From contig DASVQP010000063.1 in assembly GCA_036389135.1 (NCBI GenBank), positions 56,604 to 120,603 on the forward strand: 64,000 bases of DNA, read 5' to 3'. The notes beneath the pieces were generated by a model. The model was not told where the DNA came from. It did not search any database and was given only the letters and a program-made list of their open reading frames with translations. The position numbers were made by a program, and so were the translations under genes. Numbering within the stretch: position 1 is the stretch's first letter; each line of letters starts with the position of its first letter. This DNA is from Longimicrobium sp. (GTDB lineage Bacteria; Gemmatimonadota; Gemmatimonadetes; Longimicrobiales; Longimicrobiaceae). Shown in pieces: positions 52,401 to 61,512 of the stretch.

Positions 52401-53043
52401 GGGCCGTGGCGTCTACACCAACCGCGAAGTCCCCCTGCTGGACGTGGAGAACCAGAGCTACCTGTACTACCACAAGGGCGCCGTGGCCATGTACACGCTG
52501 CGCGACCACATCGGCGAGGCGCGCGTGAACGCCGCCCTGCGCGCCTTCCTCAACAAGCATCGCGCCGGCGTGCCGCCCTACCCCACCTCGCGTGACCTGT
52601 ACGCGGAGCTGCGCGCCGTCACCCCGGACTCGCTGCACCCCCTGCTGCGCGACCTCTTCGAAGACGTGGTGCTGACCAGCGTGCGCGCCGGCGAGGCGCG
52701 CGTGGAGCCCACGGGCACCGGCCAGTACCGCGTCACGCTCCAGGTCACCGCAACCAAGGTCCGCGCCGACAGCATCGGCCGCGAAACGGAGATCCCGATG
52801 AACGACCTGGTCGAGATCGGCGTCTTTGCGGGCCCGCAAAAGGACGGCGCCCCCGGCGAGCCGCTCTACCTCCGCCGACACCGCGTCCGCAGCGGCGCGC
52901 AGACCATCACCGTCACCGTCCCCCGCCCCCCCACGCGCGCCGGCATCGACCCCTACCGCAAGCTCATCGGCCGCGACGCGGGGGCAAACGTGGTGGAGGT
53001 CAAGGGGGCAGCCGCGGGCGGTGCGGTGCGGACCGGTGGCTGA
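49420..53043 (+). CDS. ABC-2 permease fused to M1-family aminopeptidase
   Basis: 1207 residues. Residues 1-240 and about 300-590 hold two sets of membrane helices of the ABC-2 type. Residues 600-1207 are an M1 peptidase with zinc site HETAHQWWGG starting at His937 and the downstream Glu in ILTETLAQYSSMM. This fusion pairs export with a periplasm-facing peptidase. Start GTG 49420 follows GGAGGT at good spacing; ATG 49426 is the other candidate. Between about 843 and 852 the segment DPSASSGQAV is encoded by a CCCTTCGGCAAGCTCAGGGC repeat, kept in frame. The motif near 820-840 is otherwise normal. Confidence 0.9.
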   Translation: MRMGEVFRFEIEYRLRSLSTWIYAALLLGVPFLMLHMINGSSSWMNSPERVTIISGMTGTLGMLVTAALFGDAATRDFSSGMHPLVFTTPTRKAEYLGGRFLGALAVNAVLLLGVPLGQLIGASMPYMDPQMFGPMRPGAYVQAYLLFLLPNLVLTAAVLFSVAALGRQILPAFLGGVALFIAYTFAGEMAGDLGASTLAALADPFGVQVVEGITRYWTPVQRDSQAIGFPAILLWNRLLWLGVAMAILALLHHRFRFAHPGGAPGRRRRRKVADAPVLRTGPIVVPAVERSFGARMRVEQTIEVARRALGEIARSRAFLAIAAGAVVFVFVVGWDVGDLIFGTSTWPVTHLIAVDVLTGAAAPIVAVLIALFAGEMVWRERDVRVSEIADAAPVRGWVALLGRFLALVAMIVILQAVLMGSGVLLQALRGYHRHELGLYLRILFGMKLIDYVLIAALAMAVHAIVNQKYLGHLVVVLYYLFTVFAGSFGVQHNLLVYGSDPGWVYSDMNGFGPFVAPFVWFKLYWAAWALLFALAANLAWVRGREWSVRTRVAEARSRVTGTVVRAGALAAMLVLALGGFIFYNTNILNDYRTPFEQGEVQAEYERRYRRFDALPQPRLTAAKLRVEIYPDEGAADLRGTYRLVNLTARAIDSVHVAVAPEIRVRSIGFDRPARRVLRDDRAQYHIYALARPLRPGDSLHLAFDVGFRPRGFPNSGIPTDVARNGAYFDARWLPLIGYQPAGELSDEKARREHGLPPIRPTPAADDAGALQSRWGIRNVDLVHIDAVVGTDRDQIAITPGTLQREWMENGRRYFHYRMDGPLPFNAPVLSAEYAVAEDRWRDPSASSGQAVALRVYHHPTHTFNVQRMLRGMKAALEYNSTHFGPYQFRELRVVEFPRYASFARAHPHTIAYSEGSAFLTRVYEGDVDRPFFVTAHETAHQWWGGQVFGARVRGASILTETLAQYSSMMVMEKELGLEQVRRFYEYELERYLQGRGVYTNREVPLLDVENQSYLYYHKGAVAMYTLRDHIGEARVNAALRAFLNKHRAGVPPYPTSRDLYAELRAVTPDSLHPLLRDLFEDVVLTSVRAGEARVEPTGTGQYRVTLQVTATKVRADSIGRETEIPMNDLVEIGVFAGPQKDGAPGEPLYLRRHRVRSGAQTITVTVPRPPTRAGIDPYRKLIGRDAGANVVEVKGAAAGGAVRTGG
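51948..51974 (+). repeat. Dispersed repeat embedded in frame in the M1 fusion gene
   Basis: CCCTTCGGCAAGCTCAGGGC followed by AGGC matches a widespread bacterial repeat (CCTTCGACAAGCTCAGGGCA). It codes for PSASSGQA and does not disturb the reading frame. Confidence 0.6.
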
Positions 53044-53275
53044 GCGCCAGCCAACGGCGGGGCGGTCCCGTACCATCCCGAGGAAACCTGTTTGCATTCT
53101 GACCAGCCTGTCTCACGCAGAGACGCAGGAGAGAAAAAGCAGAAACAAACGGCCTCACACAGAGCCGCAGAGGAAACTGATAAGAGAAACGAAAAGGGTT
53201 TCGATCTCGCCGTGCTTCCGTGTCTCCGTTGGCCCCGACGAGCCGCAGGCGTCCTGATCCTGGAGTCCCTCGCGC
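53044..53275. repeat. Gap with CACGCAGAG / CACACAGAG repeat remnants
   Basis: TGTCTCACGCAGAGACGCAG (53109 on) and CCTCACACAGAGCCGCAGAG (53153 on), then CCGTGTCTCCGTTGG near 53218. Same family as 18609-18682 and 48359-48446, but here degenerate. No gene. Confidence 0.55.
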
Positions 53276-53824
53276 ATGAGCCTACACACGCTACGCCGCC
53301 TGCTGTACATTGCCTTCAGTGTAACCCTCGGTGCCTATGCCCTTCTCTCCGGCTTCGCGCGGCGGCCGCTGAACCCCTCTGAGGCCTGGACTTTTGCCGT
53401 TGCGGTGCTCCGCGCCACTCCCGCGCACCTCGGGGGCAGCAATCCGGTGGAGACACTGCGTCTCGGCGGCACTGCCTTCGGCTCTCCAACCGGCGCAGCC
53501 CTCTTCTCGACGGCTGGCGGGGCGTACACCATCCCTCTGCCTCCGCGCACCGTTCGCGTGGAATCCGCGCATGCGCAGTCGCAGCGGTTCATCACCTTTG
53601 CCACGCCCACGGAGCGGCAGGAGTACCTCCACGCAACTCTGCCCCAGGCGGGCTGGCGGTACCGGGAGCAGCTCGGGAGCATGCACGCTCTCGATCGCGG
53701 AAACCACCTGCTTTCCGTGCAGAGCACCTTCCACGTCGGCACCCGAGTCGGTGCGTTGCGGATCAGCATCCGGGCTCGTCCGCTTCCGGCTGGCCAAGCC
53801 CCTTCACCGAGCCATACCCGATGA
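53276..53824 (+). CDS. hypothetical protein with one membrane helix
   Basis: 182 residues. A helix near 8-28 (LLYIAFSVTLGAYALLSGF) then a soluble domain, probably on the outer face. No family recognised. Contains a mixed beta region with SQRFITFATPTERQEYLHATL, with a turn that could be a short substrate-binding fold. The stop overlaps the ATG of the next gene (ATGA), so both are likely co-translated. Confidence 0.55.
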   Translation: MSLHTLRRLLYIAFSVTLGAYALLSGFARRPLNPSEAWTFAVAVLRATPAHLGGSNPVETLRLGGTAFGSPTGAALFSTAGGAYTIPLPPRTVRVESAHAQSQRFITFATPTERQEYLHATLPQAGWRYREQLGSMHALDRGNHLLSVQSTFHVGTRVGALRISIRARPLPAGQAPSPSHTR

Positions 53825-54225
53825 CGCCGACCCGCCCGCTGATCGTGTATGTCGACATCGACGACACGCTGATCCGTTCCGCGGGACACAAGCGGATGCC
53901 GATCCCGGCCGCCATACAGCACGTGCGGGAACTTCATGCGCAGCGGGCAGTGCTATATTGCTGGAGCTCCGGCGGTGGAGAGTACGCGCGGCAGAGTGCC
54001 GCCGAGGTGGGTCTGGAGGAGTGCTTCGAAGCGTTCCTGCCGAAGCCCGACGTGCTGCTCGACGATCAGGCGGTGGGCGAGTGGAGGGGTCTGCTCAACG
54101 TCCATCCGGCCGAATGCCAGGGGCAGAGCGTAGACAGCTACCGCGAGCGGCTGCGCCCCGGGAGCGCCCCCGGCGCCGGGCCGTCGGCTGCACGCGATGT
54201 GGGCCCCAACCGCTCATCCGCTTAA
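53821..54225 (+). CDS. HAD-like hydrolase, small
   Basis: 134 residues. DIDDTLIR near the N-terminus is the DxD catalytic motif of HAD phosphatases. SSGGGEYAR supplies a motif-II-like segment, and PKPDVLLDDQ the acidic motif IV. The C-terminal 45 residues are proline- and arginine-rich and disordered. Natural substrate unknown. Overlaps the previous gene by four bases. Confidence 0.65.
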   Translation: MTPTRPLIVYVDIDDTLIRSAGHKRMPIPAAIQHVRELHAQRAVLYCWSSGGGEYARQSAAEVGLEECFEAFLPKPDVLLDDQAVGEWRGLLNVHPAECQGQSVDSYRERLRPGSAPGAGPSAARDVGPNRSSA

Positions 54226-54277
54226 GTTCATCCGCACCCGTCTTCGTTCAGCCATCTCTTGATCGCGTGAAACCACT

Positions 54278-55321
54278 GTGACGCCAGAATATCGTGATCG
54301 GCTCATCGGGGGGCTCATGGCGGTTGAGTCAGGCGGCAAGCCAGCAATGGCGCTGGCCGACTGGGCTGTCGACATGCTTGTCGCTGGATATGACACCCCC
54401 TCGCTTCGCGTCCTGGCGGGGCTGCTTCCCATCGAAGCGGACACCCACGCCATCGTTTTCCTCGCGCGGAGAGCGGCGCGTGAGCTCGGGCTGCTCGCGC
54501 CGGGGGGTGAAGCGTTGCGGCGTGCCTACATCTACGTGGTATGCCGCGCGTTGCTTAGCGGCGAGCTGGATGCCGACACGGCCACCGAGTACATCCACAG
54601 CCGGGTCATCAGCCCGCTGGATCATCCCGCGGACTTGATGCCGTGGTGCTATCTCTGGGAAGGCAACAGCGCGGAGTGCGACTACGTCGAAGGCCCGAAC
54701 ACGGCCCACGTGATCGCCGAGGCCCAACGCTGGGCGGACGCCGACCCGGCGGTGCCGAGCGCGATCTGGACTGGCGGTCAGCCAGGTGCCGCCCGCAGGC
54801 CCTCTCGCCCAGGGTCTGAAGATGGGCCAAAGCAAGGCCGGCCATCAGAAAACCCATCGCAGGCGGGTGACCGCTTGCTGGTATTGGGAGGATCGCTCAC
54901 GGGCGTCGCGGCCCTGCTGCACGTCGCGATCATCATCGGCGGGCCCGACTGGTACCGCTTCTTTGGAGCGGGCGAGCGAATGGCGCGGCTCGCCGCCCGC
55001 GGTTCCATCTACCCCACCGTCATCACGGCCTGCCTCGCCGCCATCCTTGCCGTGTGGGCGCTCTACGCGTTCTCGGGCGCGGGGCTGATCCGCCGCCTCC
55101 CCCTCCTGCGTGTCGCCCTCACGACGATCGCCGCGGTGTACCTCGCCCGCGGCATCCTGGGCGTTCCCGTCGTTCTGTTCGTGGACGACGTGTACACGAA
55201 TCAGCTGCGGGCGAAGATGACTTTCATGGTGGTCAGCTCCGCCATCTGCGTCGGGCTGGGCCTCTGCTACGCGATCGGAGCGGCCCGGCTCTGGCGGGCG
55301 TCTTCCGCGACCCACGGCTAA
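54278..55321 (+). CDS. two-domain hypothetical protein: soluble N-terminus, four-helix membrane C-terminus
   Basis: 347 residues. Residues 1-165 are soluble and helical; I do not recognise the fold, though LGLLAPGGEALRRAYIYVVC and LWEGNSAECDYVEGPNTAH look conserved-like. A proline-rich linker (about 170-205) leads to a membrane domain (210-340) with four helices, starting LVLGGSLTGVAALLHVAIIIGG. The latter resembles small stand-alone membrane proteins. The start is GTG 54278. It may be a fusion of two genes that are separate elsewhere. Confidence 0.6.
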   Translation: MTPEYRDRLIGGLMAVESGGKPAMALADWAVDMLVAGYDTPSLRVLAGLLPIEADTHAIVFLARRAARELGLLAPGGEALRRAYIYVVCRALLSGELDADTATEYIHSRVISPLDHPADLMPWCYLWEGNSAECDYVEGPNTAHVIAEAQRWADADPAVPSAIWTGGQPGAARRPSRPGSEDGPKQGRPSENPSQAGDRLLVLGGSLTGVAALLHVAIIIGGPDWYRFFGAGERMARLAARGSIYPTVITACLAAILAVWALYAFSGAGLIRRLPLLRVALTTIAAVYLARGILGVPVVLFVDDVYTNQLRAKMTFMVVSSAICVGLGLCYAIGAARLWRASSATHG

Positions 55322-55358
55322 AGCCTGCGCATTCCCGATCAACGAGGAGACTCAGGCA

Positions 55359-55637
55359 ATGGACGGAGAACACGATCAGGCGCTGACCGCCCAGGTCGAT
55401 TCAGTGCTATGGGAGGTGTGGGACCCGATCGGCGTCAACGATGCTCCGGAAGCCCGCGACGAGTACACCAGCTACGCCCCGAACGTCGCACAGCTGCTAC
55501 GCTCCGGCGCATCCGACGCCGAGATCGAGCGCCATCTCGCATCGATCATCCTCGAGAACATGGGGATGTCGTGGGTGAATCCGGACCGGGCCCGGCGCAC
55601 ACTCGCCGCACTTCGTGAGATCCCTGTCGCAGCGTAG
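55359..55637 (+). CDS. DUF1871-like small protein
   Basis: 92 residues, acidic, all-helical. The run VWDPIGVNDAPEARDEYTSY is the hallmark of a small family (DUF1871-like) seen in toxin-immunity clusters and as lone genes. ATG 55359 follows AGGAGA. It may be an immunity-type protein, but no toxin is adjacent, so this is only a possibility. Confidence 0.6.
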   Translation: MDGEHDQALTAQVDSVLWEVWDPIGVNDAPEARDEYTSYAPNVAQLLRSGASDAEIERHLASIILENMGMSWVNPDRARRTLAALREIPVAA

Positions 55638-55795
55638 GGAGCATGAAGACGCACTGCGAGTACTCGACGGTCGAGATTAATCCCGTGAACAGCAGCCGAA
55701 CCGGGGGTCTACCTGACAGAGGGTGTTCGACCCGAGCGCGATTGTGCGCGGCGCGATCAGCTTCAGGACGTGGTAGACGTTTTCGCAGCGTTTCC

Positions 55796-56524
55796 ATGGT
55801 AAGTGCCACCGCGCGAACCGTGCTCGTCGTGCTGACCATCGCGGGTTGCAGCACGGGCGACGGCGCGAATCCAGGAGATGATTCGCCAATCACACCTGTA
55901 GCGATTTCATCCCCCCACCCAGTGCGGACACAAGCGCGTCCCGAGAAACCGAACGTGGACGCTTTTGCCACCCAGCAGTATCACGGAGTCGGTGCGATCC
56001 CGGTGCGTGTGCGGCTTGCGGTTGCTTCTGATACGCAGGTAATCCGCCGGTACGCGGAGTGGCTGGTGGGCCGTCGCGCCGCGCCGCTCCCGTGGGACAC
56101 CGCTACCGTGCTCTGGTGGCTCGCGGAGAGCGATGATTCTTCGTACGTGCCCCTCTTCGTCAATTTCTCCAAGGATTCCAACGACCAGGTTCAACTGATG
56201 GCACTCTATGGACTCGCGCGGCATGCGGCCAACGCGGCGGCACGGGAGCGCCTACTGGACATCGTTGCCAATCCTTCCTCGCGACATCAAAAGTTCAACG
56301 TGGCGGTTTCGCTTCTGTATGTCGGCGACCCAGCCGCACGGCAGGTGCTGGCGCGGGTATCGACTGCAAATCTTCCGCGGTATCTTGCGGCCGAGATCCA
56401 GTGGGTGCGCTCGCAGCCTGCCCCTGAGCGGCATAAAGGGAGATGGCCTTGTTCGGGTGATCGCGTGCTTCGCAGGTCGGCGGACGGCGCCCACCGCTGC
56501 CAACACACCGTTGCACGACCGTAG
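55796..56524 (+). CDS. lipoprotein with HEAT-like repeats
   Basis: 242 residues. MVSATARTVLVVLTIAGC has a lipobox (IAGC). The mature part has at least two helical pairs with HEAT-like spacing: VQLMALYGLARHAANAAARE and HQKFNVAVSLLYVGDPAARQ. HEAT repeats are protein-contact surfaces. Start at ATG 55796 is set by the lipobox; there is no good ribosome binding site. Last gene of the unknown cluster; a terminator follows. Confidence 0.6.
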   Translation: MVSATARTVLVVLTIAGCSTGDGANPGDDSPITPVAISSPHPVRTQARPEKPNVDAFATQQYHGVGAIPVRVRLAVASDTQVIRRYAEWLVGRRAAPLPWDTATVLWWLAESDDSSYVPLFVNFSKDSNDQVQLMALYGLARHAANAAARERLLDIVANPSSRHQKFNVAVSLLYVGDPAARQVLARVSTANLPRYLAAEIQWVRSQPAPERHKGRWPCSGDRVLRRSADGAHRCQHTVARP

Positions 56525-56560
56525 GGGTCCCCCAGGCTGGACCGAATCGGCCGACGAACG

Positions 56561-56593
56561 ACGGCCCGCCGCCCTCTCGGGGTGGCGGGCCGT
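56561..56593. terminator. Terminator-like hairpin between convergent genes
   Basis: ACGGCCCGCC pairs with GGCGGGCCGT, a perfect 10-bp stem, followed by TGTGTGTT. Lies between the HEAT lipoprotein and leuB and probably ends both transcripts. Confidence 0.7.
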
Positions 56594-56637
56594 TGTGTGT
56601 TGGGTGCAGCCGGTTCAGATCCAGAATCCCCGACCGA

Positions 56638-57759
56638 CTACGCTACCGTGACGTCCTCCCGCGCAACCGCCAGCGCCTCCGCCACCGCGCGCCCCATTTC
56701 CTCTGTCCGCACCCAGGGCTGCCCCGGCTCGGCGAGGTCGCGGGTGCGGAGGCCGCGGGCGAGGACGTGGTCGACGGCGGCTTCCAGGGCGGCGGCTTCG
56801 GCGGGGAGGGCGAGGGAGTGGCGCAGGAGGAGGGCGGCGCTGAGGATGGTGCCGAGCGGGTTGGCGACGCCCTGGCCCGCGATGTCCGGCGCCGAGCCGT
56901 GGATCGGCTCGTAGAGGCCCGGCTGCGTGGCGGCGCCGGCTCGCACAGCGCCCAGCGAGGCGGAGGGGAGCACGCCCATGGAGCCGGCGAGCATCGACGC
57001 CTCGTCGGTCAGGATGTCGCCGAACATGTTCTCGGTGACGATCACGTCGAAGTCGCCGGGGCGGCGGAGGAGGTGCATGGCGCAGGCGTCCACCAGCATG
57101 TGCTCCAGCGTCACGTCAGGGAACTCCTCCGCCACCACGCGCGACGCCACCGCGCGCCACAGCCGAGAGGTCTCCAGCACGTTGGCCTTGTCCACCGAGG
57201 TGAGCCGTCCGCGCCGCGCCCGCGCGAATGCGGCCGCCGCGCGCACCACCCGCTCCACCTCCAGCGTCTCGTACGCGCACAGATCGGTGGCGCGCTCGCT
57301 GCCGTCCTCCCGCTTCTCGCGCGTCTTGTCGCCGAAGTAGATGCCGCCGGTGAGCTCGCGCACCACCAGCAGGTCCACCCCGCGCAGCAGCTCCGGGCGC
57401 AGGGGAGAGGCGCCGATCAGCGCCTCGCGCACGGCAACGGGGCGCAGGTTGGCGAAGAGGCCCAGGCCACGGCGCAGCCCCAGGAGCCCCTGCTCGGGGC
57501 GCACCTCTGCCTGTGGGTCGTCCCACTTCGGCCCGCCGACGGCGCCGAGGAGCACGGCGTCGGCATCGCGGCAGAGGGCGAGCGTGTCGTCGGGGAGAGG
57601 GCTGCCGGTGGCGTCGATGGCGCAGCCGCCCACGAGCGCCTCGCGGAATTCGAAGCGATGGCCCCACCGCTCCGCGACCGCCCGCAGCGCCCGCACCCCC
57701 TCCGCCGCCACCTCCGGCCCGATCCCGTCACCGGCGAGCACCGCGATCGTCGCGTGCAT
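56638..57759 (-). CDS. leuB: 3-isopropylmalate dehydrogenase
   Basis: 373 residues. Oxidative decarboxylation of 3-isopropylmalate with NAD, third step specific to leucine synthesis. GDGIGPEV at the N-terminus, [18 protein letters not shown] with the active-site Tyr, [11 protein letters not shown] with the Lys and the [12 protein letters not shown] metal-binding motif, then [18 protein letters not shown]. The ATG directly follows the leuD stop (TGAATG). Length matches the family. Last gene of the leu operon; the transcript ends at the hairpin at 56561. Confidence 0.97.
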   Translation of the reverse strand: MHATIAVLAGDGIGPEVAAEGVRALRAVAERWGHRFEFREALVGGCAIDATGSPLPDDTLALCRDADAVLLGAVGGPKWDDPQAEVRPEQGLLGLRRGLGLFANLRPVAVREALIGASPLRPELLRGVDLLVVRELTGGIYFGDKTREKREDGSERATDLCAYETLEVERVVRAAAAFARARRGRLTSVDKANVLETSRLWRAVASRVVAEEFPDVTLEHMLVDACAMHLLRRPGDFDVIVTENMFGDILTDEASMLAGSMGVLPSASLGAVRAGAATQPGLYEPIHGSAPDIAGQGVANPLGTILSAALLLRHSLALPAEAAALEAAVDHVLARGLRTRDLAEPGQPWVRTEEMGRAVAEALAVAREDVTVA

Positions 57760-58371
57760 TCAGGCGCCCACGGTCGAGACGGGGGCGGGATGCTCCGCCT
57801 CGTATCGCTCGATCTCCGGACCCACCCCCACCAGAAACCCGAGCTGGTCCACGCCGTTCAGCAGGCAGTGCTTGGCAAAGGGCTCGATGGGGAACGCCAC
57901 GGCCTCACCGTCGGGAAGGGTGACGGTCTGGCTGGCGAGGTCGACGGTGATCTCGCCACCCTCCGCGGCCAGCGCCATGAGGCGGCGGTGCGCGGCCTCG
58001 TCCACCGCGATGGGGAGGAGGCCGTTCTTGAGCGAGTTGTTGCGGAAGATGTCCGCGAAGAAGGTGCTGATCACCGCGCGGAAGCCGAAGCCGGCCAGCG
58101 CCCACGGCGCATGCTCGCGCGACGAGCCGCAGCCGAAGTTGTCGCCCGCCACCAGCACCTGCGCGCCGCGCGCTTCCGGGCGGTTGAGGATGAAGCCGGG
58201 CTCCGGAGCGCCGTCGGGCCCGTAGCGCCAGTCGGCGAACAGGCCCTCGCCCAAGCCGGCCTTGTCGGTGACCTTGAGGAAGCGCGCGGGGATGATCTGG
58301 TCGGTATCCACGTTCTCCACCGGGAGCGCCACCATGCGCGAGGTGAAGGCGCGGATCGGCTCGATGCTCAT
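57760..58371 (-). CDS. leuD: 3-isopropylmalate dehydratase small subunit
   Basis: 203 residues. Forms the isomerase with LeuC, converting 2- to 3-isopropylmalate. Hallmarks: [35 protein letters not shown] and [23 protein letters not shown] 58371 overlaps the leuC stop by four bases. C-terminus normal. Confidence 0.97.
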   Translation of the reverse strand: MSIEPIRAFTSRMVALPVENVDTDQIIPARFLKVTDKAGLGEGLFADWRYGPDGAPEPGFILNRPEARGAQVLVAGDNFGCGSSREHAPWALAGFGFRAVISTFFADIFRNNSLKNGLLPIAVDEAAHRRLMALAAEGGEITVDLASQTVTLPDGEAVAFPIEPFAKHCLLNGVDQLGFLVGVGPEIERYEAEHPAPVSTVGA

Positions 58372-59786
58372 ACGAACTCCCGCGCGTCGGCGATCACTCC
58401 GCGCACGGCGGTGGCCGCGGCGGTGAGGGGGGAGGCCAGAAAGGTGCGCCCGCCCTTCCCCTGCCGCCCCTCGAAGTTGCGGTTGCTGGTGCTGACGGCG
58501 TACTCGCCCGGCGCCAGCTGGTCGCCGTTCATGGCGATGCACATGGAGCACCCCGACTCGCGCCAGTCGGCGCCGGCGTCGCGGAATACGCGGTCCAGCC
58601 CCTCCGCCTCGGCCTGCTGCTTCACCTGCTGCGAGCCGGGCACCACCAGCATGCGCACCCCCGGCGCCACCCGCTGCCCGCGCATCACCCCCGCCGCCGC
58701 GCGCAGGTCGGAGATGCGCGAGTTGGTGCAGCTACCCAGGAACACCACGTCCACTTTGCGGCCCAGAAGCGGCTCGCCCGCGACGAGGTCCATATAGCGC
58801 AGCGCCTTCTCCAGCGTGCTGCGCTGGCCGGGATCGTCCACGTCGCGCGGATCGGGGACGCGGTCATCGATGCGCATCCCCATCCCCGGGTGCGTGCCGT
58901 AGGTGATCATCGGCGCCAGCTCGTCCGCGTGCAGGGTGACGACCCGGTCGTACTCGGCGCCCTCATCGGTGGGTAGGGCGCGCCATGCGGCCACCGCCCG
59001 GTCCCACGCCTCGCCCTGGGGCGCGAAGGGCCGGCCGGCGAGGTACTGGAAGGTGGTGTCGTCCGGGGCGACGAGCCCGGCGCGGGCGCCCGCCTCGATG
59101 CTCATGTTGCAGACCGTCATGCGCTCCTCCATGGAGAGCGCGCGGATCGCCTCGCCCGTGTACTCCACCACCGACCCCGTGCCGCCGCCCACGCCGATGC
59201 GCGCGATCACCGCCAGGATGATGTCCTTGGCCGAGACGCCTGGGGCGAGCCGGCCGTCCACCCGCACCTCCATGGTGCGCGCGCGGCTCTGCAGCAGGCA
59301 CTGCGAGGCCAGCACGTGCCCCACCTCCGACGTACCGATGCCGAACGCGAGCGCCCCGAATGCGCCGTGCGTGCTGGTGTGCGAGTCGCCGCAAACGATG
59401 GTCATCCCCGGCTGCGTGAGCCCCTGCTCGGGCCCGATCACGTGCACGATCCCCTGTCGTTCGTCCCCCAGCGCCAGGAGCGGGACGCCGAAGTCGCGGC
59501 AGTTCTGCTCCAGCTGCCTCAGCTGCGCCGCCGCCTGCGGATCGGCCACGGGAATGGTGCCGTCGGCCGGGCGCGGGATGGTGGGGGTGGAGTGGTCCAT
59601 CGTGGCGATGGTCCGGTCCGGCCGCCTCACCTTGAGCCCGCGCTCGCGCAGCTCGCTGAAGGCCTGCGGCGACGTGACCTCGTGCACCAGGTGCAGGTCC
59701 ACGTACAGCACCGCGGGGGTGGACGGCGTCTCGGGGCGGACCAGGTGCTGGTCCCAGATCTTTTGAAAGAGGGTGCGCGGTCCCAT
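58368..59786 (-). CDS. leuC: 3-isopropylmalate dehydratase large subunit
   Basis: 472 residues. Aconitase-type enzyme with a [4Fe-4S] cluster. Visible: [30 protein letters not shown] with one cluster Cys, and [10 protein letters not shown] with the other two. ATG 59786 shares a base with the leuA stop and has GGGAG close upstream; a GTG at 59798 is in frame but poorer. Ends in an overlap with leuD. Confidence 0.97.
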   Translation of the reverse strand: MGPRTLFQKIWDQHLVRPETPSTPAVLYVDLHLVHEVTSPQAFSELRERGLKVRRPDRTIATMDHSTPTIPRPADGTIPVADPQAAAQLRQLEQNCRDFGVPLLALGDERQGIVHVIGPEQGLTQPGMTIVCGDSHTSTHGAFGALAFGIGTSEVGHVLASQCLLQSRARTMEVRVDGRLAPGVSAKDIILAVIARIGVGGGTGSVVEYTGEAIRALSMEERMTVCNMSIEAGARAGLVAPDDTTFQYLAGRPFAPQGEAWDRAVAAWRALPTDEGAEYDRVVTLHADELAPMITYGTHPGMGMRIDDRVPDPRDVDDPGQRSTLEKALRYMDLVAGEPLLGRKVDVVFLGSCTNSRISDLRAAAGVMRGQRVAPGVRMLVVPGSQQVKQQAEAEGLDRVFRDAGADWRESGCSMCIAMNGDQLAPGEYAVSTSNRNFEGRQGKGGRTFLASPLTAAATAVRGVIADAREFV

Positions 59787-61339
59787 CAAACTCCCCACAG
59801 GTAGCTCGAGTCTTCCAGCGCCTTTGCTTCCAGCGCGTGGATCTGCGCGGCCTTGTTGAGCGCGTTGAGGTACGCGCGCACGCCGGCATCGACCACGTCG
59901 GTGCTGGCCGCGGTGCCGGTCAGCACCTTTCCATCCACCCGCACGCGCAGCGACACCTCGCCCACCGCGTCGCCGCCGGGGGTGGCGCTGTGCACCTCCA
60001 TCTCCTGCAGCTCCACGTGGAAGGGAACCAGCCCCTCCAGCGCGCCGAACGACGCCGCCAGCGGCCCGTCACCCTCGCAGGTAGCCTCGCACTCGCGCCC
60101 GTCGTCATCGATGCGCACCCGCGCCTCCGAGCGGCGCGTTCCGCAGACGACGTACAGCTCGCGCAGGTGGAAGCGCTGCGGGGCGTCCTCGATGTTGCCG
60201 TGGTGCAGGATGGCGATCAGGTCCTCGTCCAGCACCGTCTTCTTGCGGTCGCAGAGCAGCTTGAAGAAGCCGTACGCGCGGTCCAGCCCGTCCGCATCCA
60301 GCTCGTAGCCCAGCTCGCGGAAGCGCTGGCCGAGGGCCGCGCGGCCCGAGTGCTTCCCCAGCACGAGCGCGTTGCTGGGGACGCCCACCATCTGCGGCGT
60401 CATGATCTCGTAGGTCAGCGGGTTCTTGATGACGCCGTCCTGGTGGATCCCCGCCTCGTGCGCGAAGGCGTTCTTGCCCACGATCGCCTTGTTGGGCTGC
60501 GGATGGATGCCGGTAAGGTGCGTCAGGAGCTGGCTGGCGCGGTAGATCTCGCCCGTGTTGATGCCGGTGTGGAACGGGTACGAATCGCCGCGCACCCGCA
60601 GCGCCATCACGAACTCCTCCAGCGCCGCGTTCCCCGCCCGCTCGCCGATGCCGTTGATGGTGCACTCCACCTGCCGCGCGCCGCCCTCCACCGCGGCCAG
60701 CGTGTTGGCGACGGCCAGCCCCAGGTCGTTGTGGCAGTGCACGCTCACCACCGCGCGCTCGATCCCCTTCACCCGCGAGAAGAGGGTGTCCATGATGGCG
60801 CGGTACTCGGCCGGGTGCGTGTAGCCCACCGTGTCCGGGATGTTGACGGTGGTGGCGCCCGCCGCGATGGCGGCCTCCATTACCTGGCACAGGAAGCCCA
60901 CGTCGGTGCGCGTGGCGTCCTCGGCGCTGAACTCCACGTCCTCGCAGTAGCGCCGCGCCCGCTCCACCGCCGCCACCGCGCGCTCAAGGCACTGCTCGCG
61001 CGTGATGCACAGCTTGTGGGCCAGGTGGATGTCAGAGGTGGCGATGAAGACGTGGATGCGCCCCCGCTCGGCATGCTCCAGCGCGCGCGCGGCGCGGTCG
61101 ATGTCCAGGTCGCTGGAGCGGGCCAGCGCCGCGATGACGGGGCGCCGCACCTCGGCCGCGATCTGCTGCACGCCGAGGAAGTTGTCGGGGGAGCTGATGG
61201 GGAATCCCGCTTCGATGACGTCCACGCCGAGCGCATCGAGCTGGTGCGCCATGCGGAGCTTCTCGGCGGGCGTCATGGTGGCGCCGGGCGACTGCTCGCC
61301 GTCGCGCAGCGTCGTGTCGAAGATGAGGACCTGGTTCAT
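59786..61339 (-). CDS. leuA: 2-isopropylmalate synthase
   Basis: 517 residues. Condenses acetyl-CoA with 2-oxoisovalerate, the first committed step of leucine synthesis. [16 protein letters not shown] at the start, [14 protein letters not shown] with the metal HxH and [14 protein letters not shown] in the TIM barrel; the C-terminal third is the LeuA dimer regulatory domain that binds leucine, so feedback inhibition is expected. AAGGA lies 9-10 bases upstream of ATG 61339. First gene of leuACDB. Confidence 0.97.
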   Translation of the reverse strand: MNQVLIFDTTLRDGEQSPGATMTPAEKLRMAHQLDALGVDVIEAGFPISSPDNFLGVQQIAAEVRRPVIAALARSSDLDIDRAARALEHAERGRIHVFIATSDIHLAHKLCITREQCLERAVAAVERARRYCEDVEFSAEDATRTDVGFLCQVMEAAIAAGATTVNIPDTVGYTHPAEYRAIMDTLFSRVKGIERAVVSVHCHNDLGLAVANTLAAVEGGARQVECTINGIGERAGNAALEEFVMALRVRGDSYPFHTGINTGEIYRASQLLTHLTGIHPQPNKAIVGKNAFAHEAGIHQDGVIKNPLTYEIMTPQMVGVPSNALVLGKHSGRAALGQRFRELGYELDADGLDRAYGFFKLLCDRKKTVLDEDLIAILHHGNIEDAPQRFHLRELYVVCGTRRSEARVRIDDDGRECEATCEGDGPLAASFGALEGLVPFHVELQEMEVHSATPGGDAVGEVSLRVRVDGKVLTGTAASTDVVDAGVRAYLNALNKAAQIHALEAKALEDSSYLWGV

Positions 61340-61483
61340 CGCTCGCCATCCTTGGCTGGAGGGGGGCGCCGGGTGGGTATCCCGCGTGGGGGAAGGCGCC
61401 GGGGCTGGCCGGTGGGTGGGACGGTCGCGCGGCGGTGGCCCGCCGGCGGTTGTAGCGTATGCCCGAAGTGTACGGTGTGACGC

Positions 61484-61512
61484 AGTATAACGAAAGAATG
61501 AGCGCCGCTCAA
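61484..61512 (-). promoter_or_regulatory. leuACDB promoter
   Basis: Minus strand TTGAGC (61507-61512), 17-base spacer, TATACT (61484-61489). Leaves a 5' leader of about 140 bases that is GC-rich and has GGCGCC arms (around 61369 and 61400), but no leucine-rich leader peptide, T-box or riboswitch was recognised. Confidence 0.65.

Noticed and set aside
59837..61480. 547-residue open frame opposite leuA
   Set aside because: Antisense to an unambiguous LeuA, so a shadow of GC-rich codons.
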